A stretch of 64,000 nucleotides of DNA from Rossellomorea vietnamensis (GTDB lineage Bacteria > Bacillota > Bacilli > Bacillales > Bacillaceae_B): positions 206,518-270,517 of the forward strand of contig NZ_VTEI01000002.1 in assembly GCF_008180415.1 (NCBI RefSeq), in the 5' to 3' direction. Made by a program: the position numbers and the translations under genes. Below are positions 35,212 to 43,304 of this stretch, piece by piece. The notes below the pieces were generated by a model. The model did not search any database and was not told the origin of the DNA. It worked only from the letters and a program-made list of their open reading frames with translations. Within the stretch, counting starts at the first letter, position 1. The number at the start of each line of letters is the position of its first letter.

Positions 35212-35748
35212 TTACGGCTTCAACTTAATCGAGTGTATAACCGGGGCTGTGTCTCCTTGTACTTTGATTAAAGCTATATCCGTTATGGCACCGGACACTA
35301 CTCCGACATTCGTAGAACAATAGGTAAAAGCCCCGGCCAGCTTCTTTGCAGACAACCTGTTTGCCAGCGTACAATGGGGAACCCATTTATCGGATTCATA
35401 CAAAGGGTTATTTTCAACCTTTAACTCTTTAAAACCTTCATAATAACTGCGATGCAGATTTGGCAACTCTTCGGTGACGACAGGAGAAAGAAAGAGGGAG
35501 CCTGACTTCATAAAAGATCCGAGTGAGTTGAATGTGATATCGACGGGCTTCTGAGACTGATAAACTTCCTCCATCCTTTCTATGAATGCATCCTCCTTAA
35601 TGCTGCGGCAGCTCGCCAATGTGATATGCGGAATTCGGTCAATCACCTCATAGGCATAATCAGAAATGGATTGTTCTTTCAGTTCTTTCCATATTCCCCT
35701 GACAGTTTTCTCTGTCTTCTCATCAAACAGCGCGATCAATCCGTACAC
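35212..35748 (-). CDS. 2H phosphoesterase (2'-5' RNA ligase-like)
   Basis: 178 residues with the two HxT motifs: HITLAS (H41) and HCTLANRL (H125), which cleave cyclic or 2',5'-linked phosphodiesters. A close paralog at 38486 shares the same spacing and opening LFDEKTE. Function in Bacillus unknown. Confidence 0.85.
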   Translation of the reverse strand: MYGLIALFDEKTEKTVRGIWKELKEQSISDYAYEVIDRIPHITLASCRSIKEDAFIERMEEVYQSQKPVDITFNSLGSFMKSGSLFLSPVVTEELPNLHRSYYEGFKELKVENNPLYESDKWVPHCTLANRLSAKKLAGAFTYCSTNVGVVSGAITDIALIKVQGDTAPVIHSIKLKP

Positions 35749-35847
35749 TTTAAACCCTCCCTTTTCCTATTCAGGCCTGGCAAATGGACTCTCAAATGGC
35801 TTATACCTTGTATAAAATTATACCAAACTATATTTTCTTGCAAAAAT

Positions 35848-35874
35848 TGAAACTTTCTGTCAATAACAATCGTA
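35848..35874 (+). promoter_or_regulatory. Candidate ECF (SigW-like) promoter
   Basis: TGAAAC (35848-35853), 17 bases, CGTA (35871-35874), about 30 bp before the lipoprotein start. The B. subtilis SigW consensus is TGAAAC, 16 bases, CGTA. No good SigA pair is seen at this place. Confidence 0.5.
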
Positions 35875-35905
35875 CATATACTATAAGAAAAAAAGGAGTG
35901 TCATA

Positions 35906-36778
35906 ATGAAAAAATTCTCAAAAGTTTTAGCAACCGCAGCACTCGCTCTATCTTTGGGTGCCTGTTCAATGACCGCCTCGCCAGAAGATGATGCAAAGAA
36001 TAAAAGTGATTTGACTTTGAAAGAAGTTTTCACGAATTCCCAGAAGGCTGATTCTGAACTATCCAGTGTACATATGGATATGGAGTTAACGCAAATCACT
36101 CACGATGAAGCAGCTGAAGAAGGAACCATGAATATGAGCACTACTTCTTCTACTAATCTTGTCATGGATCCGATGACCATGTATCAGACTTCTTCCGTCA
36201 ATATGACGATGGATGAACTGGAAGGCAGTGAATTACCATTGGCACAAGTTGAGATGTACTTAACAGAGCAGGAGATTTACATGAAAGACAACATTCAGAA
36301 TGAATGGACGACAGTTCCAAACGAAATGGCAGACTTATTAAAAGATGCCGCGCTGCAGGAATCCTCTCTTCCTGAAAATCAATTAAAACAGCTGGAGCCT
36401 TACCTTGACGACTTTACCTTTAAGCAGGATGATGACAACTTTATTCTTCAGCTTTCTCTAGAGGAAGAAAAAGCGGATCAGCTTCTTAAAGAAGGAATGG
36501 CGCTGATGGGCGATGAACTTCACTCTTCTCTTCAAGGAGCAATGGAGGAAATTTCCCTATCTAAGATGGATTTAAAAATGTGGATCGATAAAGAAAGCTT
36601 CCATACAGTAAAGATGGATATCACCCAAAAAATAGAAATGACACAGGACGGCGAAAAAGTTAAGGTTGATCAAACCATGAAGAGCGGCTTCTCCAAATTC
36701 AATGAAATCGTTTCAATCGAGGTGCCTGCAGAAGTCACGGAGTCTGCAGTTGAAATGGAGTCACCATTTGGGCAGTAA
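35906..36778 (+). CDS. Lipoprotein, DUF6612-like
   Basis: 290 residues. A lipobox LGAC (C20) ends the signal peptide, so it is attached to the outer face of the membrane. The body is a beta-rich, methionine-rich LolA/LppX-like fold (DMELTQIT, MYLTEQEIYMKDN, DLKMWIDKESFHTVKMDI), the DUF6612 type. It is one of few plus-strand genes, with a candidate ECF promoter and AAGGAGTG upstream. Confidence 0.7.
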   Translation: MKKFSKVLATAALALSLGACSMTASPEDDAKNKSDLTLKEVFTNSQKADSELSSVHMDMELTQITHDEAAEEGTMNMSTTSSTNLVMDPMTMYQTSSVNMTMDELEGSELPLAQVEMYLTEQEIYMKDNIQNEWTTVPNEMADLLKDAALQESSLPENQLKQLEPYLDDFTFKQDDDNFILQLSLEEEKADQLLKEGMALMGDELHSSLQGAMEEISLSKMDLKMWIDKESFHTVKMDITQKIEMTQDGEKVKVDQTMKSGFSKFNEIVSIEVPAEVTESAVEMESPFGQ

Positions 36779-36830
36779 TTGACTGCCGGTCAAGGTTTTA
36801 ACTAAGGACAGTATCACCATTACTAGCCCA

Positions 36831-36866
36831 GGGGACGAAGTCAAAAATGACTTTGTCCCCTTTTGG
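36831..36866 (+). terminator. Rho-independent terminator
   Basis: GGGGACGAAGTCA pairs with TGACTTTGTCCCC (one mismatch) and is followed by TTTT; it lies between the lipoprotein gene and the convergent GNAT, and may serve both. Confidence 0.85.
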
Positions 36867-37397
36867 TTAGTCATCTTCTAAAATTGAATATAACAGGGAA
36901 TCTCTCCAGCCTTCTTTCATTTTCAGGTGATCGCGGATTCTTCCTTCCCTGGTCATTCCAATCTTCTCCAGTACCTTTATGGAAGCTAAGTTTTCAGGAT
37001 TGCAAGTGGCATATATTCTATGAAGCTTTAACTCCCTGAATCCATAGTGAATCAGCAGTTTAGAAGCATCAGTTGCAAACCCATTTCCCCACAAATCCGG
37101 ATGGATGATATACCCCATTGCCCCAGCTCTGTTATGTATGTCTTTAATGATGAGATCCACAGCCCCAATGACCTTATCATCTCCTTTATTTATGATGACG
37201 AATAAGAACCTGGTCCGTGGTTTTCTCCTGCCGTCCTCAACTGCCAATCTAACAAAGTTTAGAGATTCTTCTTCTGTATTCGGTCCCCAAACCTGATATC
37301 TGCTGGAAAGTTCATGAGAAGCATAGCTGTGGACTCCTCTCCAATCGGATTGTTCGAGTTCTTTTAAATAAATTCTATCTCCATGAATTTTCAACAT
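36867..37397 (-). CDS. GNAT-family acetyltransferase (RimJ/RimL type)
   Basis: 176 residues. IHGDRIYLKELEQSDWRGVH opens the fold; YIIHPDLWGNGFATDASKLL is the acetyl-CoA region; CNPENLASIKVLEKIGM closes it. Last gene of a four-gene operon (2H, GNAT, DJ-1, GNAT) with overlapping ends. Confidence 0.88.
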   Translation of the reverse strand: MLKIHGDRIYLKELEQSDWRGVHSYASHELSSRYQVWGPNTEEESLNFVRLAVEDGRRKPRTRFLFVIINKGDDKVIGAVDLIIKDIHNRAGAMGYIIHPDLWGNGFATDASKLLIHYGFRELKLHRIYATCNPENLASIKVLEKIGMTREGRIRDHLKMKEGWRDSLLYSILEDD

Positions 37398-37933
37398 TTA
37401 TACCACTCTTTTTCAAAGGAAAGTCCCAATGCCTCTCCAAAAGCAGCACCGAATTCGATAAAGCCTCTGCCTCTGGCTGTTATGATATTTCCATCTTGTA
37501 CAATCAATTCATCAGAGTAATTCTCTTTTTCAAAAACCCCGGTCTGATCACGAGCTTCTTCTACCATTCCGACTGTATATCTTTTTCCTTTCAAAAGACC
37601 TGCTTTTGCCAGTAGATAAGGGGAACTGGAAATGCCGGCTATGACTGAGGCATTCTCCCCAGCTTCTTTCAGGAATTTGAATAAAGCCGCTTCTTCATCA
37701 AGTGACATGACGTCCATGCACCCTGGTAGGAGCAAACTATCAATCTCACTGATATCAACCTCTTGAAACGCCTTATCAGGAAGGCATGATAATCCTGACT
37801 CACCTCTTATCGGTGAGGTCTTTTCTCCACAGATAAGGACCGGCTTGCCTCCCTGCATCAAAATAGAAAGTGCCACACTCAACTCATATTCACTGAACTG
37901 CGGATACAGCACTACTGCCGTCGTCTTCTTCAA
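37391..37933 (-). CDS. DJ-1/PfpI-family protein with serine at the nucleophile
   Basis: 180 residues. The fold is shown by TAVVLYPQFSEYELSVALSI, SLLLPGCMDVM, and SVIAGISSSPYLLAKAGLLK. Active DJ-1/PfpI proteins have an AxC(A/G) nucleophile elbow; here the position is S102 in GISSSP, so the usual cysteine chemistry is absent. TTG start at 37933 has AAGGAGGT 6 bases upstream, and overlaps the upstream stop by 4 bp. Confidence 0.8.
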   Translation of the reverse strand: MKKTTAVVLYPQFSEYELSVALSILMQGGKPVLICGEKTSPIRGESGLSCLPDKAFQEVDISEIDSLLLPGCMDVMSLDEEAALFKFLKEAGENASVIAGISSSPYLLAKAGLLKGKRYTVGMVEEARDQTGVFEKENYSDELIVQDGNIITARGRGFIEFGAAFGEALGLSFEKEWYKC

Positions 37934-38493
37934 AGGATTACCTCCTTCCTTTGTTCCTCCCACTCTCTGCGTATCATTCCATATATGACTCGATCCTTGA
38001 ACTCTCCATTTATGTATTCAAATTCCCTTATGGTCCCTTCTTTCATAAAACCCAGGCGTTCAGCCACCGATCTGCTTCTTGTATTTATTGATGCCATATT
38101 AATCTCCACCTTATTTAGCTCCCACTCCTTGAAGGCATGATCAATAAATCTTTGACATGACTTTGTAACGAGTCCATACCCTCGGAATGATTCTCCCAGC
38201 CAGTACCCGATTTCCGTTTTGCGGTTGCTTTTATCTACATGCAGGTAACCAACCGCCCCTGCCAGTTGGCCATTGTACCATATTCCAGCCCAGAACCCGT
38301 TTCCTGCTGAGAATCTATCTAAAGACCTTTCAATGAACTTTTCTGTATCTTCAAGAGATTTTGTTTTGCCGGGAAAAGAAAGCCACTCTCCCAAAGAATG
38401 CCGATTCTCAGCAATCAGTTCATAGAGTTCAATAGCATCCTCCGGCTGAAAGAGTGCAGTATAAATATGTTCGTCTAACTTCAGCTTAAACAA
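37930..38493 (-). CDS. GNAT-family acetyltransferase (RimL/YdaF type)
   Basis: 187 residues. HSLGEWLSFPGKTKSLEDTE, IGYWLGESFRGYGLVTKSCQ and NMASINTRSRSVAERLGFMK are typical of the YdaF/RimL branch. Part of the overlapping operon 39052-36867. Confidence 0.88.
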   Translation of the reverse strand: MFKLKLDEHIYTALFQPEDAIELYELIAENRHSLGEWLSFPGKTKSLEDTEKFIERSLDRFSAGNGFWAGIWYNGQLAGAVGYLHVDKSNRKTEIGYWLGESFRGYGLVTKSCQRFIDHAFKEWELNKVEINMASINTRSRSVAERLGFMKEGTIREFEYINGEFKDRVIYGMIRREWEEQRKEVIL

Positions 38494-39052
38494 GATTTTC
38501 CCTCCTTACTAATGGGACGGTGTGGATAATGGGAGCTTCCATTTGTTTCCCTTGCTCCTCTGCCAATTCAATCAATGCAATTGCAGTGATTTTTCCATAG
38601 ATGGATTCATTCCTTTTCAAGCAGTATTGAAAGGCAGCCGCCAATTCTTCTTCAGGAAGCTTGTTGGCAAGAGTACAATGAGGTATCCATTGGTTCGGCA
38701 TATACAATGAGTTGGCTTCTTCACTAAATTCCCTGAAAATCTCATAATGGGAATTATGCAAATCCATCAATTCTTTGGTAACTGTTGGCGAGAAAAAAAG
38801 GGTCCCGTAGTTCAGGAAAGAACCGAGTGTATTGAAACAGATATCAACTTGCTTTTTATTACTGTAAAGCTCGTTCATTTTTCTTATGCATTGCTCTTTA
38901 TCCATATTGGTGTAACTGGCTATGGTCACGTGCGGCCTGCCATTCTTAATCTCTTCACCATAAAAAGAAAGAGATTCTTCGCTTAACTCTTTCCATATTT
39001 GTTTGATTTCATTTTCAGTTTTTTCATCAAATAATGCTGCAATCCAGTACAT
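38486..39052 (-). CDS. 2H phosphoesterase (2'-5' RNA ligase-like), paralog
   Basis: 188 residues; HVTIAS (H41) and HCTLANKL (H125) at exactly the same positions as in the gene at 35212, indicating duplication. It overlaps the next GNAT start by 8 bp and opens a four-gene operon. Confidence 0.85.
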   Translation of the reverse strand: MYWIAALFDEKTENEIKQIWKELSEESLSFYGEEIKNGRPHVTIASYTNMDKEQCIRKMNELYSNKKQVDICFNTLGSFLNYGTLFFSPTVTKELMDLHNSHYEIFREFSEEANSLYMPNQWIPHCTLANKLPEEELAAAFQYCLKRNESIYGKITAIALIELAEEQGKQMEAPIIHTVPLVRRENLV

Positions 39053-39148
39053 GTCTAAAACCCCTTTATGTCCATTTTTTTACTGAGATTTTCCGGAGTC
39101 CTTCAATGTTCAGGAGTGGCCCCATTCCCTCCTCAGGTCTTTGGACAA

Positions 39149-39327
39149 GGCTGTTTTCGTAAACTTTGTTGCTATTGGATACCACTTCCAAAAAAACTAA
39201 TCATAATTCACTAATTCACCTTAATGACCTGGTAATCATGAAAAGAAAAGAGAGACTTTTCCCAGCTAGAGTTAACCCCCTTAGTATCTGGGGATATCCG
39301 AAAGCAGTAATCTCTGCGAAAACAGCC
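39149..39327. mobile_element. MITE-like element, reversed copy
   Basis: 179 bp, orientation opposite to copy 1: left GGCTGTTTTCGTAAACTTTG, right read outward GGCTGTTTTCGCAGAGATTA. The interior has GAAAAGAAAAGAGAGAC and TTAGTATCTGGGGATATCCG. Flanks TTGGACAA and TTGTGCAT match at 5 of 8, so the duplication is weak. Confidence 0.8.
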
Positions 39328-39371
39328 TTGTGCATATAAGCTGCAGAAGCAAAAGCCTTCCGCTGACCACT

Positions 39372-39836
39372 CTACATTAGAGTTTTTTCAAACATGATCA
39401 TATCCATCGCCCTGATTCCGTATTCGAAGATGGGCTCTGGATAATTGAAAAAGAAATTCCTTTTAATCTCATACATCCTGAATCCTGCTTTTTGATAGAA
39501 GGCTATGTTGTCAATGCTGGAGTTTGCTGTTCCCACTATGACTCTATCCTTGCCCTGGTTTTTATAAATAACCAGGCCTTCTTTAATGGAAGCTTTGCCG
39601 ATGCCCCTCCCTCTGAATTCGGGTATCACAGCCAAATTCTTCAGCTCCACCGTACTGTCGTTAACAGAAATGAATAAAATTACGCCTGCCAATACATCTT
39701 CAAAATGGATGGCATACAGATCTCCTTCGACAATATAATTACGGACAGCTTCCTCACTTTCATCAGCCATTAGAAGCAGGTGAAGATAATCCATTCTTTC
39801 ACCATCATTTATAAGGTGCAAATATGCTGGCGTCAT
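39372..39836 (-). CDS. GNAT-family acetyltransferase
   Basis: 154 residues. LKNLAVIPEFRGRGIGKASI near 70-89 holds R-G-x-G-I-G; NSSIDNIAFYQKAGFRMYEI near 105-124 closes the fold. Its ATG overlaps by 4 bp the stop of a Nudix gene, so the pair is co-translated. Confidence 0.9.
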   Translation of the reverse strand: MTPAYLHLINDGERMDYLHLLLMADESEEAVRNYIVEGDLYAIHFEDVLAGVILFISVNDSTVELKNLAVIPEFRGRGIGKASIKEGLVIYKNQGKDRVIVGTANSSIDNIAFYQKAGFRMYEIKRNFFFNYPEPIFEYGIRAMDMIMFEKTLM

Positions 39837-40249
39837 ATCGATTCTGCCTCATTAAAAGTATGTACAAAACTAACAGTGTCTGAAAAGCTGTCCAAAATTC
39901 TCTTTCTATTCCAAGGGTGCATCTGCAGAGGGAGATTCTCCCTAGAAAAAAAGGCGATTTCTTTAATCTCTTCATTCGGAATGAAACGGCCTTCTGACTT
40001 AATACCCGCCCTGAACAAGAGCACTAAATCATCTTTTTCTGGAGCAGAATAAATCCCGACCAAGTTTTCCACCTTCGCTATATAGCCTGTCTCCTCCAAG
40101 ATTTCTCTTTCTACCCCTTCGATGGGTGATTCATTCTTATCCAGGTGTCCTCCTGGCAAAGTCCAGTTTCCGGACCCGTAATTCAGTTTGACACAAAGAA
40201 CTTCATTATCCTTATTTTTTACAACAGCAAATACTCCTACCGACGGCAA
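39833..40249 (-). CDS. Nudix hydrolase
   Basis: 138 residues. GGHLDKNESPIEGVEREILE then ETG near 32-54 is a complete Nudix box. Coupled to the following GNAT. Resembles the MutT/NUDT-like short enzymes; substrate unknown. Confidence 0.88.
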   Translation of the reverse strand: MPSVGVFAVVKNKDNEVLCVKLNYGSGNWTLPGGHLDKNESPIEGVEREILEETGYIAKVENLVGIYSAPEKDDLVLLFRAGIKSEGRFIPNEEIKEIAFFSRENLPLQMHPWNRKRILDSFSDTVSFVHTFNEAESI

Positions 40250-40317
40250 TATTATTCACTTCCTTTTCAAGAACCCATAATTGATGGGAACATATCACTG
40301 AGCATATTGTGATGACT

Positions 40318-40683
40318 TCAAACCCATTTGTCGTTCTCGGCTGTCAATTCCCCGCCGGCTTCTCCCGTATTGACAACACCCCTTGGTTCCACCAGCATGA
40401 TGTGGCATTCCCGCTCGGCATATGGTTTGTGCTGAACACCTTTAGGGACCACAAACATTTCCCCTTTCCGCAGAGAGACCATGCCATCCCGGAATTCAAT
40501 CATCATCTCTCCTTCAATGACGAAAAACACTTCATCCGTTTCTTTGTGCTCATGCCATACAAAGTCCCCTTGAATTTTCACAAGTTTGAATTGATAATCG
40601 TTCATTTCTCCAATAACTTTCGGAGACCAATGGTCCGAAAGTTTGCTAAGTTTCTCTTTTAAGTTAACCGGTTCAAGTGTCAT
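40318..40683 (-). CDS. Cupin-domain protein
   Basis: 121 residues. Cupin motif 1 is [20 protein letters not shown] near 43-62, motif 2 is [11 protein letters not shown] near 80-90; the two histidines plus glutamate and later histidine are the metal ligands. A small dioxygenase- or isomerase-like fold; reaction not inferable. Confidence 0.85.
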   Translation of the reverse strand: MTLEPVNLKEKLSKLSDHWSPKVIGEMNDYQFKLVKIQGDFVWHEHKETDEVFFVIEGEMMIEFRDGMVSLRKGEMFVVPKGVQHKPYAERECHIMLVEPRGVVNTGEAGGELTAENDKWV

Positions 40684-40722
40684 AGATTGATAAGCTCCTT
40701 ATGTCTAAATTCACCGAAAACA

Positions 40723-40887
40723 TTATATCCTAAACCAATAATAATAGCTTAACAGAATGAAGCTTGCCGTCATAATCAGAGTCAAATGCAACCTTGATCT
40801 TTTCTCCGGTTTCCTGGTGCCTTTAAAATAAAAAAGAAATGACCCTGCTATGAAAATGATATACGCTGCCCACTTGAGAACCATCAT
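40723..40887 (-). CDS. Small two-span membrane protein (54 residues)
   Basis: Not reported by length-limited gene callers: ATG at 40887 has GGGAGG 8 bases upstream and reads MMVLKWAAYIIFIAGSFLFY, FKGTRKPEKRSR, then LHLTLIMTASFILLSYYYWF RI. Two membrane segments flank a basic loop. Confidence 0.6.
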   Translation of the reverse strand: MMVLKWAAYIIFIAGSFLFYFKGTRKPEKRSRLHLTLIMTASFILLSYYYWFRI

Positions 40888-40992
40888 TCTCTATTCCTCC
40901 CGTTTGTTAAGTTAAGGTTTCTTTAAGTATTTCCTCTACTGAAGCTTCTGTTCTTCTAAAACAGTTTTCAATTGATGGGGAAACTGCTGTAT

Positions 40993-41718
40993 CTAAGCGT
41001 CCTTGCTGTAAAACTGTTTCAATTCTTTTTCTTCTAAGAACCAGGCATGAGTGGTGTTTTCATCACACATAATGCCTTCCCATCCCATAGTTTGACATAG
41101 TCCCTCTATATCTCTTTTGAAAATAACGAATGAATAGGGTTCATCAAAATAACAAGTGAAAATTAAATCCTCTTTCTCGTCATATAAACTGATTGGCTCT
41201 TCGCACAAATAAAGCATATCTTCAGTGGTCATCTCATCAATTACTAAAGAGCCGCTTCCATCAGTTATCTTTTCGAAATGTACGGTCCTAGATCCGCTGC
41301 TGCGGATAACCTCTAGGAAGCTCTCGATCACCAATTCAGAAAGCTGATCCTCTTTAGGTGGAAACAAGGTTGTTCCTATGACGTCCTTCAGCTTTTTATA
41401 GATTTCCGGCTTTGCTTTTTCGTGGTAAATTCCACCTATCCACATGTACAAGCCAATAGCCAGTTCTTTTATGGAATTCATCCCGGTCTCTTTTCTTACT
41501 GTTTCCCAAGATACCGGCGTTCCGCACGATAAGGAATCTCCTTGAGCAGGAAACGACATATGGGGTTTGTTACTCTTTTCAGGCTTCCAATATAAAGGCA
41601 TTCTGACAAAAGGATGGAACACTATAGCTGCCGAAGTGTACCCGGGGGGCAGAAAGTTCTTAATTGGTTTATCGGCTGCCGGAGAGGGCTCCGAAGGAAA
41701 AAAGTAATTTTTACTCAT
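40993..41718 (-). CDS. Hypothetical protein
   Basis: 241 residues, soluble, with a proline-rich N-terminus (SEPSPAADKPIKNFLPPGYT) and acidic C-terminal half. AAAGGATG precedes the ATG. I recognise no motif; the DEKEDLIFTCYFDEPYSFVI strand pair near 190 suggests an alpha/beta fold. Confidence 0.5.
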   Translation of the reverse strand: MSKNYFFPSEPSPAADKPIKNFLPPGYTSAAIVFHPFVRMPLYWKPEKSNKPHMSFPAQGDSLSCGTPVSWETVRKETGMNSIKELAIGLYMWIGGIYHEKAKPEIYKKLKDVIGTTLFPPKEDQLSELVIESFLEVIRSSGSRTVHFEKITDGSGSLVIDEMTTEDMLYLCEEPISLYDEKEDLIFTCYFDEPYSFVIFKRDIEGLCQTMGWEGIMCDENTTHAWFLEEKELKQFYSKDA

Positions 41719-41742
41719 CGCTTCATCCTTTCTTTGAGTCTA

Positions 41743-42138
41743 TTACTTACGGTGCATAACGATTTGCGACCTGCTCCTTTTAAATCCGGATTGCTCATAA
41801 AAAGGAATGTGTTCTTCCTCACAAAATAAGCTGATAATATCAATGTGCGCCAAATCATCCAGGAGCCGGCATACAAGCCTTTTACCTATCCCGCTTCTTT
41901 GCCAGTTGCTATGTATGACGACATCTTCGAGATACGCCCTGAAAACTCCGTCCGACACTGCCCGGGCAAACCCGATTAACGCGTCTTCTTTCCAGGCTCC
42001 CACCGATATTTGAGCTTTCAGCATCTTTTCAATATCTCCGTTACCTCTTTCTTCCCACCAACCGGCATCCTTGTAGAGTGATGCTATATCACAAGCTTTT
42101 ATCTCTTTTTCTTGATAACTAAGAATTTTGATATTCAT
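41743..42138 (-). CDS. GNAT-family acetyltransferase
   Basis: 131 residues. YLEDVVIHSNWQRSGIGKRL near 69-88 carries QRSGIG; FCEEEHIPFYEQSGFKRSRS closes the fold. It is compact, as in the YhbS/SpeG-like group. Confidence 0.87.
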   Translation of the reverse strand: MNIKILSYQEKEIKACDIASLYKDAGWWEERGNGDIEKMLKAQISVGAWKEDALIGFARAVSDGVFRAYLEDVVIHSNWQRSGIGKRLVCRLLDDLAHIDIISLFCEEEHIPFYEQSGFKRSRSQIVMHRK

Positions 42139-42153
42139 ATTTTTCTCCTTATA

Positions 42154-43293
42154 TTATTGAATGGGAACATAACCCGTTTTTTTGATGAGGTCCTGTCCCT
42201 GCTGGGAAGTGATCCATTCAATGAAAGGCTTTACTTGAGGATTATCCGTCCCATTGGTAATCGCGTAAAATTCTCCTGTAAGAGGATATTTCCCAGTTTG
42301 TATGCCTTCAATGTCAGGTTCAACATTATCAATCTTCAATAATTTTATTCCCTTGCTGTCAACCATCTCTGTTGCAAAAAATCTGTAGGAAAACCCAATG
42401 GCATTGCGGTAGTTTCGGTAATCGGAAGCTTTCTCGATCACTCCCCCCATACCGTCTACCTGCTGGTCAGTCGGAGGTCTCATGATCGGAATCTCACTCA
42501 TCATGTTCTGCAGGCCAGTCTGGCTTCCGCTCCCTTCAGGCCTTTGAAAAGCGATTATTTCCTTGTCATTGCCTCCGACTTCATTCCAGTTGGTGATCTT
42601 TCCTGAATAGATCCCCTGAAGTTCCTCAATGGTGAGGCTTTCCACAGGATTGCTGTTGTGAACGAAAAAGACGAATGCTTCTTTGCCGATCGAAGTCATT
42701 TCCATGTTTTTCAGCCCTGATTTCTGCGAATCGGATGGACCTGCAGCGAAGATTAGGTCCACATCCTGCTTAGCAAGCCTTCCATATGCCTCATCAGTTT
42801 TGGAAGCCACCATTGGACTTTCAGCAGGGTTGTCGTGCGGGTATTCACCCTCTGGATAAACCGCCTGGACGAATGAAGCCATCACTGGATATAAAGCTGT
42901 TGCACCGTCCAGTAAGGGAACATTGCCAGAGACAGTAAAAAGGCTGGTTTCTTCAAGTGAAGCGGCTTTGAAACCGCTTTTAAAAGGTTCGTATGCTGTC
43001 AGATCTACTTCAGCATTTTTAATTTCTATATGGTTTATATAAGCCTCAGATCCTCCATACCCTGCTAAAGGAAGAGCAAGGATCAAGAATGGAACTAACA
43101 CCCCTGCTTTTTTCGGCAGCTTTGCAAGAACTCCAAGAAAGTACAAATTACCTGTCACCAGTAAGGCGATTAGTATGATCCACGTATACACATAACCATT
43201 TTGGTTTGAAACCAAAGTGGAGAAGGCCCCGATGAACAAACATACTATACCGAAGAAAAGTGTAAACATCCCTGCTGTTATTATTCTTTCCAC
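42154..43293 (-). CDS. Membrane-anchored PstS-like binding protein
   Basis: 379 residues. Three N-terminal membrane segments (about 5-28, 36-56, 66-82), then a periplasmic-binding-protein domain of the phosphate (PstS) family: NVPLLDGATALYPVMASFVQ, TIEELQGIYSGKITNWNEVG, and EGSGSQTGLQNMM (phosphate-binding loop type). The triple-span anchor in place of a lipobox is unusual. No Pst permease or PhoU is adjacent, so it may act in sensing or other anion binding. Confidence 0.8.
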   Translation of the reverse strand: MERIITAGMFTLFFGIVCLFIGAFSTLVSNQNGYVYTWIILIALLVTGNLYFLGVLAKLPKKAGVLVPFLILALPLAGYGGSEAYINHIEIKNAEVDLTAYEPFKSGFKAASLEETSLFTVSGNVPLLDGATALYPVMASFVQAVYPEGEYPHDNPAESPMVASKTDEAYGRLAKQDVDLIFAAGPSDSQKSGLKNMEMTSIGKEAFVFFVHNSNPVESLTIEELQGIYSGKITNWNEVGGNDKEIIAFQRPEGSGSQTGLQNMMSEIPIMRPPTDQQVDGMGGVIEKASDYRNYRNAIGFSYRFFATEMVDSKGIKLLKIDNVEPDIEGIQTGKYPLTGEFYAITNGTDNPQVKPFIEWITSQQGQDLIKKTGYVPIQ

Positions 43294-43304
43294 ATGAAAA
43301 TTCT

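Noticed and set aside
42154..43293. Complete phosphate uptake operon (pst)
   Set aside because: Only a PstS-like domain with membrane anchor is present; neighbours are a serine hydrolase and a GNAT, with no permease or ATPase.
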